Source of the DNA: Gerris lacustris
Taxonomy: Eukaryota > Arthropoda > Insecta > Hemiptera > Gerridae
Reading direction: 5' to 3'
Length of the DNA: 64,000 nt
Assembly (NCBI GenBank): GCA_951217055.1
Contig: OX578277.1
Coordinates: 116,743,904-116,807,903, forward strand
The position numbers were made by a program, and so were the translations under genes. This document shows, piece by piece, positions 60,516 to 64,000 of this stretch; position 1 is the first letter of the stretch; each line of letters begins with the position of its first letter. The notes below the pieces were generated by a model. It was not told the origin of the DNA, ran no database searches, and saw only the letters and a program-made list of their open reading frames with translations.

Positions 60516-62085
60516 ATTCAGTTTTCTAATGTTACCATGTATTATTTCTCATGTTATTATTTTATGTTGGCTAAAATGATTGAAAACTCACTTTTATTTC
60601 ATAATAATCAGTATTTACTTAAACCACTGTCAATTTCAATTTAAACTACTTAGTTTGTATAATAATTGCAAAAATAGCTTTTATGCTCGGAATTTAGTTG
60701 TTATGGGGGGAAAAAATAATAAATAATAATAATAATATAAAAAAAGAGAAAATAATAATAATAATGAAAATAAAATAAAATACTACTGAGTAGTAGTATA
60801 AATATTTGCCTCAGCATCAGCTGATTTGGTTTAACATTTATAGATAAAACTTTAATTAACTCTGTCACAGATCACTGAATAAACCAATAAAGGCATTAAT
60901 TCATTCTTTGTTCAGTGTGAAAGCCATTTAATGCCTATATAGATGGCAGTATTTTAAGCGTACTTAATGTAGTACTATCATTAAACAACTCTAACCACTT
61001 TGAACCTCTTGCTATCTGTAACCGCCTTTATAACCTGCTAACAACATGTAATGATTATTAACCTTCTCCGACCGACGTCCATTTCTAACTAACCCTCTAA
61101 CCCATTCTAACCATCTTTATCGATATCTTAAACAACCTCCATCCACCTCTAGCTAGTTTTCTAACCATTTCTAACCATCTGAGACAATAATTTAGCAATA
61201 TCTAGCGGAAATGAAGGAGAAGGTACAGCCTTCTCGATTCTAGAGTGCTAACCATTTTCTATTACATTTTCCACTAAATGCAAGTGACTATAATTATTAC
61301 CAGTTATAATATTTAACAATTTAAGACCACATTAATATTTAAAAACTTTTTGAGAGATCTCAAATAAGCCAACAAATTTAGCATAGTAATCTATGGCCCG
61401 TACTAAAGCAGAAAGTGCAATGAACTAAGTTACTTCGGTGCAGCGAAATGCATGAAATGAGAGCCTCGCAGTTCTCTTCTCTGCCATATCTGTGTGTCGA
61501 TTCCTTTTCAAGTATACAATGGGAGTGGAGGGTGCTTATACTAAGCGCTGTAGAGGTGGAGACAGACAGACAGACGGAGTACTTGTAGGAGGAAGTAGTA
61601 CGTGCCTGTATGTCTGTCTGTTTTGTCTGGGTTTGGTAACGTAATAACGGGTTCTCCTCGGAGCTCACGCACCGAGTTCACACCCCGCGCGTTACAGTCA
61701 CTGCTACTTTCAGTAAACTCGAGTCCTTCCTTAGAGTATCCACAGAACCCTTGTGACACGTTCTTACACTGAGTCATATCCTTCACCAGTAACAATCACT
61801 TCACACTCTATTTTGGGGGGCTTGTTATTCGACCGAAATAAAATTAAATCTGGTTGACATACGGTCCACTAAATAAGATAAAAGAAAAAACAACTTTCTA
61901 TGTGTATTATTATCAAGAACATATTAGTAAGTGATTTTCTTAAGCATTGAAACTCCGATGTAATCTCCATTCTTATTTTATTGCAATAAAAATTAACTTT
62001 GTACATTTGAGTTAAATTTTGAAACAACGTCTCATATGAGTAAAATAATTCCTTTTCTTCCACCATAAACATCTCTTCATTTTAC
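60516..62085. other. Unassigned sequence
   Basis: (AAT)n-like text lies at 60717-60780. Repeated CTAACC words occur at 61010-61175. Frames at 61378-61795 lack domains. No gene recognised. Confidence 0.35.
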
Positions 62086-62640
62086 ATAGTTGACCGAGCG
62101 AAGCGAGGTCTATGTTTTAACTTTTTCTTCCCCGGTCTTGCCCAGGTACTGGACCGTTTTGCATTTCGTTTGAAAATGTTTGTTACGCGCTTACGACCAA
62201 ACGCTTTGTTCGATTTTCTTCAAATTTGGCATGGATGTTCTTTGAAGTCATAAAAAATAACGTATGAGTTTTATATTTAATGAATTTAATTTTTACACTT
62301 TTTATAAAAAAATAAAAATAAATATTTTTTGTTTATCTTGAAATTTGGCATGAATATTCCTCCAAGTCTGGAAAATAAATATATATGGTTGTTTTTTTGT
62401 ATATATTTTATTCTTATTAATTAAAAAAAGTATACTTTTTTTCAAAAAAAATATTTTTATTTTTTCTTGAAATTTGAAATAGATGTTCCTTTAAAACATT
62501 AAAATCGGTTTATATGGTTTATTTGTTTAAAAAATGTTTAGAACTAGCATAAAACTAACCTTCCTAGCAGGGAATCGAACCCGGCCTCTCACCGTCCGGC
62601 CTCTCCGGGCTGCGCGTGCGCGAGCAACGCATTATTTATT
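62086..62640 (+). mobile_element. Family H repeat with tRNA-like B box
   Basis: It opens GACCGAGCGAAGCGAGGTCT. It then holds three spaced variants of CTTGAAATTTGGCATGRATR (near 62218, 62337 and 62465), each followed by GTTC or ATTCC, and a final GGGAATCGAACCCGGCCTCT at 62571 (a B box on the minus strand). The internal ~125-bp periodicity suggests an old tandem duplication. Confidence 0.5.
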
Positions 62641-63709
62641 ATTTTACAATACACATCGCCATGTTTCTTTTTTAATTGCTTACTGTTCATTACCTACAAG
62701 TCTATTTTGACTTTCGTCGACGAGAATATGTATGTATACTTCATAAATGTTTAATAATAATTAAATGTAAGCAGGAAAACTAGAAATAACTAATACATGT
62801 AAAATACTGAAACAAGTGATTATGTTGTGGAACATGAGACAGATTAACTCGGTGAGCAGGCTTCCACGGGCAGACTCGTAATAAACAGCTGGGTTTGCCA
62901 TCAAATCAAGCTAATTATGGGAGAGATTAGTGCGAGTTTTGGGACATTGTTGGTATCAAGCATAATTATAGAATCCCTCTTCTAATAATATAATTAGTGT
63001 ACATGGCTGTATGTGGTGCCTGCATGCGTGATACATGGCTGTATGTCTGTCAGCTGTATGTCACATACGAGTCTGTATATACATCTGTATGCTTGTCCTG
63101 TTTTGTTAAGTAATCAAGTATTACAATGGGAGGAGAAGCAGTTAATGTATATCCAGTAAGATCATCTCCCCCAACCATCTGATTCCTAAAATACTATAAA
63201 ATACTAAGTACTGTCGTGTTTAGCCTTCACGTAGTTATAATAATAACTATTTAATTTCACATCGTATAAATATATTTATAAAAATCTATTATTTATGTAA
63301 AAAAAAAAAAAAATGTGAAAGTATATTTATTTGTATGTGATGTATATGAACTCTACACATTTATATAAAATCATACTTCTGTCTGTACGTTTCTCTTCTC
63401 CTAATATTTTGTACTTCCCCGTTTTATGTCGTTTATACTAAAACTAATCATTGCTTTATGTCTGTCTGTTTGGTGAAACAGCTGGACCAATTTGAATAAA
63501 ATTTAGCAGGTATACATATATAAATTGGTATCCGAAGCAAATAATAGGCTATATCAGTTGTCGATTAATTTTTTGGAAATAGTGATTTAAGAAAAGACCG
63601 AAAGTTCGGTATTAATTGGAAGTTCTTTAAATGTACGGTAAATGTTTTTATGTACACTTTTGTGTTATTTTTATTTTTGTTTTAAATAGTTGGCTGATTA
63701 GGTTAGAGA
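62641..63709. other. Mostly unassigned; short conserved phrase near 63480
   Basis: 63455-63520 contains ATGTCTGTCTGTTTGG and GGACCAATTTGAATAAAATT, the phrase shared by families A-D and F. The surrounding text was not matched. Confidence 0.35.
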
Positions 63710-64000
63710 CAAAATTTAAAAACTAGGCATAACGTGGCTCTATCATTGAAGCGAGCGTATAGTAATAAATATGTATTGAATATTGAAAAAAAAGATTATT
63801 GTGAATCATGATGAGTTGATAGATAATGGGTCTGGTAGTAGTGCAGCGGCTAGTAGTAAGGGAACCACCCCGCATTCTTACAATTCCACTAACCACACAT
63901 CTCTATTTCAATATTTATAATTTGTATCTCTTTGCTACAAACAAACTACTGCATGTATCAAATTGAAATTTTGCATGCCTGTTTCAATTGTGCATCAGAT
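63710..64000 (+). mobile_element. Family A element, divergent, cut by window edge
   Basis: GAAGCGAGCGTATAGTAATA, ATATGTATTGAATATTG, ATGATGAGTTGATAG and CATGTATCAAATTGAAATTT, then GCATGCCTGTTTCAATTG, follow the order of 11240-11590 with substitutions. The opening hairpin and terminal word are not recognisable, and the right part lies outside the window. Confidence 0.6.

Overview
The window looks like AT-rich intergenic or intronic DNA of an animal, most likely an arthropod and probably an insect. The evidence is the repeat content: non-LTR retrotransposons with arthropod-like reverse transcriptase (RT) and RNase H, a Penelope-like element with a GIY-YIG endonuclease, hAT-, piggyBac- and pogo-type non-autonomous DNA elements, and long (TA)n arrays. 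There are no prokaryotic signals. No host gene, tRNA gene or rRNA gene could be supported. A hemipteran origin is only a guess.

Layout. 1-13 kb: the edge of a family A element, a 2.5-kb element with degraded inverted ends carrying a small hAT insertion, a 3.0-kb inverted-repeat element with a 1-kb hairpin inside it, an hAT-like element with an exact 8-bp target duplication, and the first complete family A element. 13-25 kb: two more family A copies, a degenerate fold-back pair, a composite hAT-end/family D stretch, and small hairpins. 25-31 kb: an I-type non-LTR relic on the minus strand, long (TA)n arrays, a piggyBac-type element flanked by TTAA, and the best coding sequence of the window, a 5'-truncated non-LTR RT reading frame at 29.1-30.6 kb. 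31-42 kb: small palindromic elements, a pogo-type element packed with subterminal repeats, a 20-bp tandem array, and family B copies. 42.3-45.3 kb: one old family B element split by three later insertions, one of them a Penelope-like fragment with a hammerhead ribozyme motif. 45-53 kb: more family B, C and G copies. 53.9-57.5 kb: a 3.6-kb fold-back element with near-identical 1.1-kb arms. 57.5-64 kb: a second, mutated hammerhead, a GC-rich minisatellite, retroposon tails, and a divergent family A copy at the edge.

Letters A, B, C, D, F, G, H and Z are local names for repeat families recognised only by comparing copies within this window. Families A, B, C, D and F have different ends but share internal text: a (TCTG)n-like tract followed by a phrase close to GATTTTGATGAAATTTGG. 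Families A and B also share a ~170-bp module in opposite orientation. The region therefore reads as a dense, nested transposon graveyard with a few young insertions: the intact RT frame, the near-perfect fold-back arms, and the exact target duplications of the hAT and Penelope-like elements.

Boundaries come from reading by eye and are approximate unless a target duplication or terminal repeat is stated. No alignment, folding or database search was run.
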